Both the position numbers and the translations under genes were made by a program. This document shows, in pieces, positions 25,371-33,082 of a stretch of 64,000 bases of DNA. The DNA is from Methylocapsa sp. S129 (GTDB lineage: Bacteria; Pseudomonadota; Alphaproteobacteria; Rhizobiales; Beijerinckiaceae): assembly GCF_009765995.1 (NCBI RefSeq), contig NZ_LMUI01000023.1, forward strand, positions 66,640-130,639, written 5' to 3'. The notes under the pieces are model-generated. The model was not told where the DNA came from and made no database searches. It saw only the letters and a program-made list of their open reading frames with translations. The number at the start of each line of letters is the position of its first letter. The first letter of the stretch is position 1.

Positions 25371-27143
25371 TCACACCAGCATCTTGCCTTTCTCATCGAT
25401 GACGCTGCCGATTTCGATGCCGGCGTCGTCGCCGAGATCGGCGAGCAGCATTTCGTTATGCGCTTTGCCCGACGGAATCATCGGAAAGCAATTCTCCTTC
25501 TGATCGACGAGGCAATCGAAAATGACCGCCTGGGGCGTATCGATCATTTCCTTGATCGCGGCGTCGAGATCGGCGGGGTCGCTGCAACGGATGCCATGGG
25601 CGCCATAAGCCTGCGCGAGTTTGACGAAATCGGGCAGCGATTCCGTGTAGCTCTCGGAATAGCGTCCGCCATGCAGCAATTCCTGCCACTGGCGCACCAT
25701 GCCCATATATTGATTGTTCAAGATGAAGATCTTCACCGGCAGCCGATATTGCGCGGCCGTCGACATTTCCTGCATATTCATCAAGATCGACGCTTCGCCC
25801 GCGATGTCGATGACCAGCGAATTGGGATGGGCCATCTGCGCGCCGATCGCCGCCGGCAAGCCATAGCCCATAGTTCCCAGGCCGCCCGAGGTCATCCAGC
25901 GATTGGGCTCGTCGAAATGAAAATGCTGGGCCGCCCACATCTGGTGCTGACCGACTTCGGTCGTGATGTAAACGTCGCGATCCCTGGTCAATTCGTAAAG
26001 TCTGCGCACCGCGTGCTGCGGTTTGATGATTTTGTTGGAGTTACGAAACGCGAACGAATTCCGGGCGCGCCAGTGATCGATGTGCCCCCACCATTTGACG
26101 AGCGCCGCCGGGTCGGCTTTGGCGGCGCTGGTGCGCCACAGACGCACCATGTCCTCCAGCACATGAGCGCAATCGCCGACGATGCCGAGATCGACCTTGA
26201 CGTTCTTGTTGATCGACGACGCGTCGATATCGATGTGGATCTTCTTCGAATGCGGCGAGAAGGCGTCGAGACGCCCGGTGATGCGATCGTCGAATCGCGC
26301 GCCCACGCAGATCATCAGGTCGCAATCATGCATCGCATTGTTGGCCTCGAACGAGCCATGCATGCCGAGCATGCCAAGCCATTGCTTGTCGGAGGCGGGA
26401 TAGGCGCCAAGCCCCATCAGGGTCGAGGTGATGGGAAAACCGGTCAAACGCACGATTTCGCGCAGCAGCGTCGAGGCGGTCGGCCCCGAATTGATGACGC
26501 CGCCGCCGGTATAGAAAACCGGTTTGCGCGCCTTGGCCATCATCTCGACGGCTTGCTTGATGCGTCCAAGATCGCCCTTCACTTGCGGCCGATAGGTCTT
26601 GTGCTGGATGTTCTTCTGGAACGTATAAGCGCCGGTCGCAAACTGGATGTCCTTGGGAATGTCGATCACAACAGGGCCCGGTCGCCCGCTGGTGGCGACA
26701 TAGAAAGCTTCGTGCAGGATGCGCGGCAGATCCTCGATACGCCGCACAAGGTAATTATGCTTCGTGCAACTACGGGTGATGCCAATCGTGTCACATTCCT
26801 GAAAGGCGTCCGAACCGATCAGATGGGTTGGCACCTGCCCGGTGATGCACACAAGCGGGATCGAATCGAGCAAAGCGTCGGTGAGGCCTGTGACCGCATT
26901 GGTGGCTCCCGGTCCCGATGTGACCAGCAGCACGCCAACCTTCCCTGTCGAGCGCGCATAGCCTTCGGCCGCATGAGCGGCGCCCTGTTCGTGGCGCACG
27001 AGCACATGACGCAATTTATTCTGATGAAAGATCGCGTCGTAAATTGGCAACACCGCGCCGCCGGGGTAGCCGAACAGAACGTCCACGCCCTGATCTTTGA
27101 GCGCCTCGACGACCATTTCAGCGCCGGTCATCTGCTTCGACAT
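25371..27143 (-). CDS. ilvI: Acetolactate synthase large (catalytic) subunit
   Basis: This TPP enzyme condenses two pyruvates, or pyruvate and 2-oxobutyrate, in valine, leucine and isoleucine synthesis. The 590-residue protein has GYPGGAVLPIYDAIF with the catalytic Glu region RHEQGAAHAAEGYARSTG and TSGPGATN. A central FAD domain follows, then the TPP site GEASILMNMQEMSTAAQY with ILNNQYMGMVRQWQE. An apparent attenuator (leader peptide 27278-27328 and terminator 27222-27247) lies directly upstream. It could equally be called ilvB; ilvI is used because of its pairing with ilvH. Confidence 0.94.
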   Translation of the reverse strand: MSKQMTGAEMVVEALKDQGVDVLFGYPGGAVLPIYDAIFHQNKLRHVLVRHEQGAAHAAEGYARSTGKVGVLLVTSGPGATNAVTGLTDALLDSIPLVCITGQVPTHLIGSDAFQECDTIGITRSCTKHNYLVRRIEDLPRILHEAFYVATSGRPGPVVIDIPKDIQFATGAYTFQKNIQHKTYRPQVKGDLGRIKQAVEMMAKARKPVFYTGGGVINSGPTASTLLREIVRLTGFPITSTLMGLGAYPASDKQWLGMLGMHGSFEANNAMHDCDLMICVGARFDDRITGRLDAFSPHSKKIHIDIDASSINKNVKVDLGIVGDCAHVLEDMVRLWRTSAAKADPAALVKWWGHIDHWRARNSFAFRNSNKIIKPQHAVRRLYELTRDRDVYITTEVGQHQMWAAQHFHFDEPNRWMTSGGLGTMGYGLPAAIGAQMAHPNSLVIDIAGEASILMNMQEMSTAAQYRLPVKIFILNNQYMGMVRQWQELLHGGRYSESYTESLPDFVKLAQAYGAHGIRCSDPADLDAAIKEMIDTPQAVIFDCLVDQKENCFPMIPSGKAHNEMLLADLGDDAGIEIGSVIDEKGKMLV

Positions 27144-27221
27144 CTTGGTGCTCCGTACGGTTCAAGGGAATGCCGCGACTTTTCCCATTTAAATCAAAGG
27201 CGGCGGGCGAGGAATTGCAGG

Positions 27222-27247
27222 CAATAAAAAAGGCCCTCTCGGGCCTT
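27222..27247 (-). terminator. Intrinsic terminator (attenuator) upstream of ilvI
   Basis: Read on the minus strand, AAGGCCC GAGA GGGCCTT is followed by six T residues in all, ending 78 bases before the ilvI ATG and 30 bases after the leader peptide stop. A terminator inside the leader of a biosynthetic operon is the hallmark of attenuation. I could not draw an unambiguous antiterminator by eye. Confidence 0.82.
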
Positions 27248-27277
27248 CGGGTAGCGCCAGATCCGGGATCGCAAGCT

Positions 27278-27328
27278 CTAAGCCTGTCCCGTCTCCAGCG
27301 CCAAGGATACAATAAGGGTCAAAGTCAC
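27278..27328 (-). CDS. Putative ilv leader peptide
   Basis: This 16-codon ORF starts with GTG and encodes MTLTLIVSLALETGQA. Its first eleven residues contain four Leu, one Ile, one Val and two Thr, the amino acids made by or linked to the downstream enzyme. A GAGAG ribosome-site candidate lies five bases before the start. It sits between a good promoter and a terminator, as in known ilv and leu attenuators where ribosome stalling at Leu/Ile/Val codons decides read-through. It is too short to be tested by coding statistics; the composition and position carry the case. Confidence 0.75.
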   Translation of the reverse strand: MTLTLIVSLALETGQA

Positions 27329-27361
27329 AGTAGCTCTCGTCCAAAGTCTATTGATTTGCGG

Positions 27362-27390
27362 AACCTAGCGAGGCGCGCCGCAAGCGTCAA
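27362..27390 (-). promoter_or_regulatory. Sigma70-type promoter for the ilv leader
   Basis: On the minus strand TTGACG (27390-27385) is separated by 17 bases from TAGGTT (27367-27362). The predicted start near 27355 precedes the leader peptide start by about 27 bases. Confidence 0.65.
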
Positions 27391-27532
27391 GAGCTTTTCG
27401 GCGCGCCCAGAAGGGCGTCGCATCGACGCGCTTTCCCTTTGAAAGTCATTTAAATTGCGATAGCGCTTGGCGATCTTGAGGCAAAGCCGCCGCCAGATTG
27501 CAAGTCGGGCCAAGCGATTGAGGGGAGCCAGA

Positions 27533-28024
27533 ATGCCGAGCGATACGGACGAGGCGGCCAAGCTCGAGACCGGCGGACCGATCGATTTATCCGCGCTCGT
27601 CGCGCTTATAGGCTATCAGCTTCGGCGCGCGCAGCTTGCCGTCTTCGACGATTTCATCCGCTCTTTCGCCGACCATAACATTCGCCCATCCCAATATGGG
27701 GTGTTGACCGCGATCGATCGCAACCCGGGCTCGTCGCAAGCGGCGATCGCGCAATCCCTAGCGATCAAGAGATCGAATTTCGTCAAACTGATCGACGAAT
27801 TCGAAAGGCGAAAGCTGGTGGTGCGTCGTCAGGTCGCCGCAGACCGCCGCGCCAATGCGCTCTATCTGACCAAAGCGGGGCAGTCGGTCATTGAACAGTT
27901 CCATGCGATCCGCGCCGCCCACGAGGCGCGCATCAGCGCTTTGATCGGCTCGCCGAAGGAACAAAAGCTTTTTCTCGAACAACTCTCGCGGCTCAGCGCG
28001 TTGCGCGAAACGCTGGAGGATTAG
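27533..28024 (+). CDS. MarR family transcriptional regulator
   Basis: The 163-residue winged-helix regulator has the MarR helix-turn-helix region IRPSQYGVLTAIDRNPGSSQ followed by QSLAIKRSNFVKLIDEFERRKLVVRRQVAADRRANALYLTKAG, which is the recognition helix and wing. It starts at ATG 27533 behind AGGGGAG; the extra upstream in-frame residues are not needed. It diverges from the ilv promoter and converges, five bases apart, with the sugar transporter genes. The ligand is unknown. Aromatic or lipid-like effectors are typical of the family. Confidence 0.88.
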   Translation: MPSDTDEAAKLETGGPIDLSALVALIGYQLRRAQLAVFDDFIRSFADHNIRPSQYGVLTAIDRNPGSSQAAIAQSLAIKRSNFVKLIDEFERRKLVVRRQVAADRRANALYLTKAGQSVIEQFHAIRAAHEARISALIGSPKEQKLFLEQLSRLSALRETLED

Positions 28025-28029
28025 GACCT

Positions 28030-28854
28030 TCAATTGGCGCGCAGCGCGCCCGGGCCCGGAATCGCGCCGGGCGGACATTTGCCAAGGATGATCATGCCGA
28101 GCACTTCGTCTTTGGTGACATCCTCTGTTCTGGCGGCGCCCACCACCTGACCGTTCTTCATGACGGCGACGCGATCGGCCAGATCGAACACATCGTGGAT
28201 ATCGTGGCTGATGAGGAAAATGCCGATGCCTTCCGCCTTCAATTGCTTGATGAGTTCGCCGACCTGCGCCGTTTCCTGCGGGCCGAGGGCGGCGGTTGGC
28301 TCGTCCATAATGAGGATGCGCGCATTGAAATGAATGGCGCGCGCAATGGCGACGGACTGGCGCTGCCCACCCGAAAGCGATTTAACAGGATCCTTGAAGC
28401 GACGAAAATTCGGATTGAGCCGCCCCATAACCTCTCGCGCCTGCGATTCCATCGCCACGTCGTCGAGTGTGCCCCAGCGTGTGCGGATTTCCCGCCCCAG
28501 AAATAGGTTCGAGGCGGCGTCGACATTATCGGCGAGCGCGAGCGTCTGGTAAATCGTCTCAATGCCATAGGCCTTGGCGTCGCGTGGATTGTTGATCGCC
28601 GCTTCTTCGCCGTTGATCAAAATCACGCCGTGCTCGCGCTTATAGGCGCCCGACAACACCTTGATCAGCGTCGACTTGCCGGCGCCATTGTGACCGAGCA
28701 GGCCAACGACTTCGCCGGGATAGAGGTCAATGGAAGCCCGGTCGACGGCCTTGATGCCGCCGAAGGCGATGGAGATCTCGCGCAATTCCACGAGCGGAGC
28801 TGGCCTCGCGTCATTGGCAGGCGCGGCTTGGGTTTCCATCGGAGCCTCGATCAT
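28030..28854 (-). CDS. Sugar ABC transporter ATPase, single-domain (XylG/FrcA type)
   Basis: The 274-residue ATPase has Walker [17 protein letters not shown]-loop [16 protein letters not shown], signature [15 protein letters not shown], Walker [13 protein letters not shown] and switch SHDIHDVF, all intact. Classical XylG is about twice as long with two ATPase domains. This one has a single domain like FrcA of Rhizobiales and must work as a homodimer. ATG 28854 overlaps the permease stop (ATGA), which decides the start. It belongs to the operon xylF-xylH-xylG on the minus strand. Confidence 0.88.
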   Translation of the reverse strand: MIEAPMETQAAPANDARPAPLVELREISIAFGGIKAVDRASIDLYPGEVVGLLGHNGAGKSTLIKVLSGAYKREHGVILINGEEAAINNPRDAKAYGIETIYQTLALADNVDAASNLFLGREIRTRWGTLDDVAMESQAREVMGRLNPNFRRFKDPVKSLSGGQRQSVAIARAIHFNARILIMDEPTAALGPQETAQVGELIKQLKAEGIGIFLISHDIHDVFDLADRVAVMKNGQVVGAARTEDVTKDEVLGMIILGKCPPGAIPGPGALRAN

Positions 28855-30176
28855 GTCTTCCGGCGGCGGTATAGCTGGTCGATCCATACCGCGAACACCA
28901 ATACCGATCCAACGATTACGTCCTTCACGGCGCTATCGAAGTTAAGCAGCGTCATGCCCGATTGCAGCGATTGCATCACCAGCGCGCCAAGCATGGCGCC
29001 ATAGATGGTGCCGACGCCACCCGCCAGGGAGGTGCCGCCAATGACGGTCGCCGCGATCACGTACAACTCGTCGAATTGGCCGAGGGAGTTCGACGCGGCG
29101 TCAAGCCGCCCGGCGGTGATGCAGGCCGAAATCGCCACAAGCATGCCCATCAGCATGAACATCAGCAGCGTGATCTTGCGAGTATTGACGCCCGCCAGTT
29201 CGGCCGCCTCGGGATTGCCGCCGATGGCGTAGACATACCGACCGAATCGGGTGCGGGTGGCGATGAAGGTCATCACGATGCCGACGCCGAGCGCGATCAG
29301 TACAGGAATGGCGAAACCGTGCGAAAAATTGAGCCCTTCTGGAGGTATTTGGATGTTATGTTCATTGGCATAGGCCTCGGCAACCTTTGGCGGCCAGGCG
29401 TATGAGTTGACGACGAAGACGGCGCCCAGTGAAAGGGCGCAACCGACAATCCCCAGAAACAATTCCGCCCAGATCGGGCGTTGCGGAAACCGGAACCGAG
29501 CCCGAGCGGCTCGGTTAGAAAGAATTCCAACCAGAATGGCGAGACAAGCGACCGCGCCAAGCGCCCAGCTTGCCGTAGCGCCAATCCAAGCCGCCCTCGG
29601 CGTGCCGCCGATCAGTTCGAAGCGGCTGTCCATGGGGGCGACGGTCTCGCCGCGGATCACCCACCAGGCGGCGCCATTGTAAACGATCAAGCCGCCTAAC
29701 GTGACGATAAAGGAGGGAATGCCCGCATAGGCGACGAGGAAACCATTGAAGGCTCCAAGAGCAGCGCCAAGGGCGAGCGCAATAACAACAGCGATGATCC
29801 AAATGACCGGGTGGTCCGAACCCAGCGTGGGCGCCAGCCAATAGGCCTGCGCCACGCCTGTCACGACGCCGATGAAACTCAGCATCGACCCCACCGACAA
29901 ATCGATGTGGCGCATGACAATGATGAGCACCATGCCGGTGCTCATGATCGCGATAGCCGAGGTTTGGACAGAGAGGTTCCAGAGATTGCGGGGGGTGAGG
30001 AACACGCCATCGCCGGTGAGCCACTGGCCGACGACCTGAAAACCAAGCCAAATGAGGATCAGCGCGCCGATCATGCCCAACAGGCGGGTGTCAATCTCGG
30101 TCGCCCGGAAAAAGCGCTGCACCGGACTTTCTTGCGCCATCATAGGGCTGGGCTTCGCGTCCGCCACGCTCGCCAT
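28851..30176 (-). CDS. xylH: Sugar ABC transporter permease, XylH type
   Basis: This 441-residue inner-membrane permease of the BPD_transp_2 family has about ten hydrophobic segments. The [14 protein letters not shown] motif lies near residue 92 and [22 protein letters not shown] (the EAA-like coupling loop) near residue 325. [24 protein letters not shown] comes toward the end. The length fits XylH-type permeases rather than the shorter RbsC. It lies 143 bases after the binding protein gene, across a stem-loop, and its stop overlaps the ATPase start. Confidence 0.9.
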   Translation of the reverse strand: MASVADAKPSPMMAQESPVQRFFRATEIDTRLLGMIGALILIWLGFQVVGQWLTGDGVFLTPRNLWNLSVQTSAIAIMSTGMVLIIVMRHIDLSVGSMLSFIGVVTGVAQAYWLAPTLGSDHPVIWIIAVVIALALGAALGAFNGFLVAYAGIPSFIVTLGGLIVYNGAAWWVIRGETVAPMDSRFELIGGTPRAAWIGATASWALGAVACLAILVGILSNRAARARFRFPQRPIWAELFLGIVGCALSLGAVFVVNSYAWPPKVAEAYANEHNIQIPPEGLNFSHGFAIPVLIALGVGIVMTFIATRTRFGRYVYAIGGNPEAAELAGVNTRKITLLMFMLMGMLVAISACITAGRLDAASNSLGQFDELYVIAATVIGGTSLAGGVGTIYGAMLGALVMQSLQSGMTLLNFDSAVKDVIVGSVLVFAVWIDQLYRRRKT

Positions 30177-30241
30177 TCTCGCCTCCCCGGCATTGTCTTC
30201 TTATCCCATCCCACCACGAACCGGGGGAGGGGAATAAATTA

Positions 30242-30269
30242 ACCGCGTGGCTCTTACGAGCCGCGCGGT
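30242..30269 (-). other. Stem-loop between xylF and xylH
   Basis: A 12-bp stem with one G-T pair (ACCGCGTGGCTC / GAGCCGCGCGGT) and a TTAC loop lies in the 142 bases between the binding-protein and permease genes. It has no clear T-run. In binding-protein operons such hairpins often protect the upstream mRNA so that the periplasmic protein is made in excess. Confidence 0.65.
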
Positions 30270-30318
30270 CAATCATGCAGACGGAAACCGGTTTTGCAAC
30301 CAGCTTCTCACGTCATCC

Positions 30319-31383
30319 TCAGCCACAGCCCTTGACAGTACCGGGCTTGACGCCGGCGCAGGCCTTGTCCTTGCTGATCCAGCCGGTGTCGATCACGTCG
30401 CCGAGATTGTTCTTGGTGATCGGATCGGGGGGAAGCAGGATGGAGTTCATCTCCACGCCCTTCTTGCCCTTGTTGAACTTCGCCACTCCCGGAAGATCGG
30501 CGATCTTCTTGCCGTCCGCGATGGCGATCGCGGCCTCGGCGGCCGCCTTGCCAAGAACGCGGCTGTCCTTCCAGATCGACACAGTCTGCGTGCCGAGCGC
30601 AACGCGGTTGATGGCGGCAAGATCGCCATCCTGACCAGAAACCGGCACCTGACCGTCCATACCCTGCGCCTTGAGGGCTGCGACCACGCCAGAGGCCATG
30701 CCGTCGTTCTCGGACACGACAGCATCGACCTTATTGTTCTGCTTGGTCAGGCATTGCTCCATGTTCTTCTGGGCGTTGTCGGGCTTCCACCCATCGGTGA
30801 AGGTCTCGCAAACGTTCTTGATCTTACCGGCGTCCATCGCCGGCTTCAGAACTTCCGTGATGCCGCTGAAGAGGAACGTCGCGTTCGGGTCGCCCTTGTC
30901 GCCCTTGATGAAAGCGTAGTTGCCCGCCGGTTTGGCCTTCAGGACCTCCTGCGCCATCAGGCGGCCGACGCCGATATTGTCGAAGGTGATGTAAAGCGAG
31001 TTCGGATCCTCGAACTGCACGTCATAGGCGATCATCTTCACGCCGGCGTCATTGGCCGCCTTGATCGAGGGCAGAATCGCGTCCGAATCATAGGCGACGA
31101 CGAGAATGACGTCGACCTTCTGCGCGATGAGGGCTTCGATGTCGGACGCCTGCTTGGCGGCGGAGCCTTGCGCGTCCGCCGAGATATAGGTGTCGCCGGC
31201 GGCCTCAATCACCTTTTTGATGGCGGCGTCGTCGGTCTTCCAGCGCTCTTCCTGGAAAGTCTTCCAGGACGCAGCGATCTTCTTGCCGGCGGCATCGGCC
31301 GGCATCGCCGAGGCGCTGAGAAGCAGCGCGCTTGTCAACCCTAATAGCGCCGCCCCGAAGGCGCGTGTCTGCGCATTCCTCAT
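30319..31383 (-). CDS. xylF: D-xylose-type periplasmic binding protein
   Basis: This 354-residue periplasmic binding protein has a signal peptide ending about SAMPADA and the XylF-like course EERWKTDDAAIKKVIEAAG, DIEALIAQKVDVILVVAYD, GVKMIAYDVQFED, DGWKPDNAQKNMEQCL, NKVDAVVSENDGMASG and VSGQDGDLAAINRVALGTQT. These phrases track E. coli XylF closely, so D-xylose or a similar pentose is the likely ligand. An excellent GGAGGA ribosome site precedes the ATG. No xylA or xylB is in the window. Confidence 0.88.
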   Translation of the reverse strand: MRNAQTRAFGAALLGLTSALLLSASAMPADAAGKKIAASWKTFQEERWKTDDAAIKKVIEAAGDTYISADAQGSAAKQASDIEALIAQKVDVILVVAYDSDAILPSIKAANDAGVKMIAYDVQFEDPNSLYITFDNIGVGRLMAQEVLKAKPAGNYAFIKGDKGDPNATFLFSGITEVLKPAMDAGKIKNVCETFTDGWKPDNAQKNMEQCLTKQNNKVDAVVSENDGMASGVVAALKAQGMDGQVPVSGQDGDLAAINRVALGTQTVSIWKDSRVLGKAAAEAAIAIADGKKIADLPGVAKFNKGKKGVEMNSILLPPDPITKNNLGDVIDTGWISKDKACAGVKPGTVKGCG

Positions 31384-31666
31384 AGGTTTTCCTCCCCTCG
31401 AAGGGCGCGGACGTCAATAGACGCGCCCAATTTAAGCAACCGGCCAATTAGCACGGCGGCGCGTTGATCGCGCGATCCGACACTGCTTGTACCGGCCATC
31501 GCTGTCAATATACTGATGACATTCAAAAAATAATTTTTTTGTATCACGCATAAATAACGGGCGCCCGGCTTGCCGGCGCGACAAATATCGGGTTTTCTAT
31601 TCCGGAAGAGACGGGGTCAGGCCGACGGCCAAAAAGAACCCGAGATTTAGAGGGAGGGCGCCGCGA
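31384..31666. promoter_or_regulatory. Divergent xylF / di-heme oxidoreductase region
   Basis: These 283 gene-free bases include an A/T-rich stretch near 31510-31560. Promoters for both divergent operons must lie here. I cannot point to a convincing operator. Confidence 0.35.
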
Positions 31667-33082
31667 ATGAAAAAGGCGGCGATGGCGGCCGGAGTTGCGA
31701 TCGTGGTTTCTGGCGCGATCGGCCAAGTCCACAGCGCGAGTTGGGACGAGAAAGTCTTCACATCCCACGTCGATTTCGACGCTGTCGCCAAAGCAGGGCC
31801 GGAGGCGCTTCCCGCGCTGATCGAGCGCGGGCGCCAATTGTTCAAGGCGAAATTTACCCTTGAGGACGGCGCCGGCCGTCCTAAAGCAACCCAAGCGATT
31901 GTCCCCACCAAACGAAAGACTGGTACGAACCCGCCGTTCAGCCGCACCAGCGGCCCCGATTCCAATTCCTGCGCTGGCTGCCACAATGATCCGATCACGG
32001 GCGGCAGCGCGGATTTCGTCGCCAATGTCTTCGTCTCCGAAGGATTCGAAAGCGCCGCATTCGACAATACCGATCCGACTTTTTCCAGCGAACGCCATAC
32101 GATCGCACTGATGGGCGCGGGATTGATCGAACTGCTGGCTCGCGAAATGACCGCCGATCTACAGCGCGCGCGCGACGAAGCGGTCAAACAGGCGCGGGTG
32201 GGCGGCAAGGACATACACGCCGACCTCGTCGCGAAAGGCGTGCGCTTCGGTTCGATCCTTGCTCATCCCGACGGCATCGTCGATCTGGATCAAATAGAGG
32301 GCGTCGACGCCGATCTCGTCTTGCGCCCGTTCAGCCGCAAAGGCGTCTTCGCTTCGATACGTCAGTTCACAATCAACGCGATGAATATCCATCACGGCAT
32401 GGAGGCGACCGAGCGGTTCGGCGTGCGCTGGACCGGCACGCATGATTTCTCTGAAAGCGGCGTGCCCGACGCCGTGACGCCGGGCGATATTTCCGCGCTT
32501 GTCGCATTTCAGGCGAGCCTGCCGCCGCCCACCGTCAAGCAGGATCTGCCGGACGACTGGCGCATCGCCGCGGACGAAGGCGCCAAGCAGTTCACAGCGT
32601 TGGGTTGCGCGAGCTGCCATATCGCGACGCTACCCCTAAAATCGCTGACCTTTACCGACCCCGCGCCCTATGACATGGCCGGCACCCTGCGCGCATCGGA
32701 GACCGAGCGGTCGATCCAAATTGATCTGTCAAAAATGCCTTTCGCCAGCCAATTGCAAAAGAACGAAAAGGGCGAATGGCTGATTCCGCTGTTCAGCGAT
32801 CTCAAGCGTCACCTGATGGTCGACGCGCAGGTCAATGCGCTCGGCAATGAACTGCAGGCGCAACGTTTTGTCGAACGCGATGTGTTCCTGACGCCGCGGC
32901 TCTGGGGGGTCGGCTCGACGGCGCCATATGGTCACCGCGGCGATTTCCGCTCGCTCGATGAAATCATTCGCGCCCATGGCGGCGAAGCGCGTTTTGCACG
33001 CGACGCCTATCTGGGGGCGGATAAGGAGATGAGAGATGACGTCATCGCCTTTCTGCGCTCCCTGGAAATCAAGGCGCCGTGA
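31667..33082 (+). CDS. Di-heme oxidoreductase family (DHOR) c-type cytochrome
   Basis: This 471-residue periplasmic protein has an N-terminal signal (AAMAAGVAIVVSGAIGQVHS) and two heme-binding motifs, CAGCH near residue 103 and CASCH near residue 318. It resembles the DHOR (thiol oxidoreductase-like, DUF1111) family related to di-heme peroxidases, with the typical middle region FSRKGVFASIRQFTINAMNIHHGMEA and late LWGVGSTAPYGHRG. Family members pass electrons from a substrate to the respiratory chain; the substrate here is unknown. Its stop overlaps the start of the CRTAC1 gene (TGATG), so the two proteins likely act together. Confidence 0.83.
   Translation: MKKAAMAAGVAIVVSGAIGQVHSASWDEKVFTSHVDFDAVAKAGPEALPALIERGRQLFKAKFTLEDGAGRPKATQAIVPTKRKTGTNPPFSRTSGPDSNSCAGCHNDPITGGSADFVANVFVSEGFESAAFDNTDPTFSSERHTIALMGAGLIELLAREMTADLQRARDEAVKQARVGGKDIHADLVAKGVRFGSILAHPDGIVDLDQIEGVDADLVLRPFSRKGVFASIRQFTINAMNIHHGMEATERFGVRWTGTHDFSESGVPDAVTPGDISALVAFQASLPPPTVKQDLPDDWRIAADEGAKQFTALGCASCHIATLPLKSLTFTDPAPYDMAGTLRASETERSIQIDLSKMPFASQLQKNEKGEWLIPLFSDLKRHLMVDAQVNALGNELQAQRFVERDVFLTPRLWGVGSTAPYGHRGDFRSLDEIIRAHGGEARFARDAYLGADKEMRDDVIAFLRSLEIKAP

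Noticed and set aside
25137-27227. A 696-codon open frame antisense to ilvI
   Set aside because: ilvI is unmistakable; the antisense product is His/Arg-rich with no family features.
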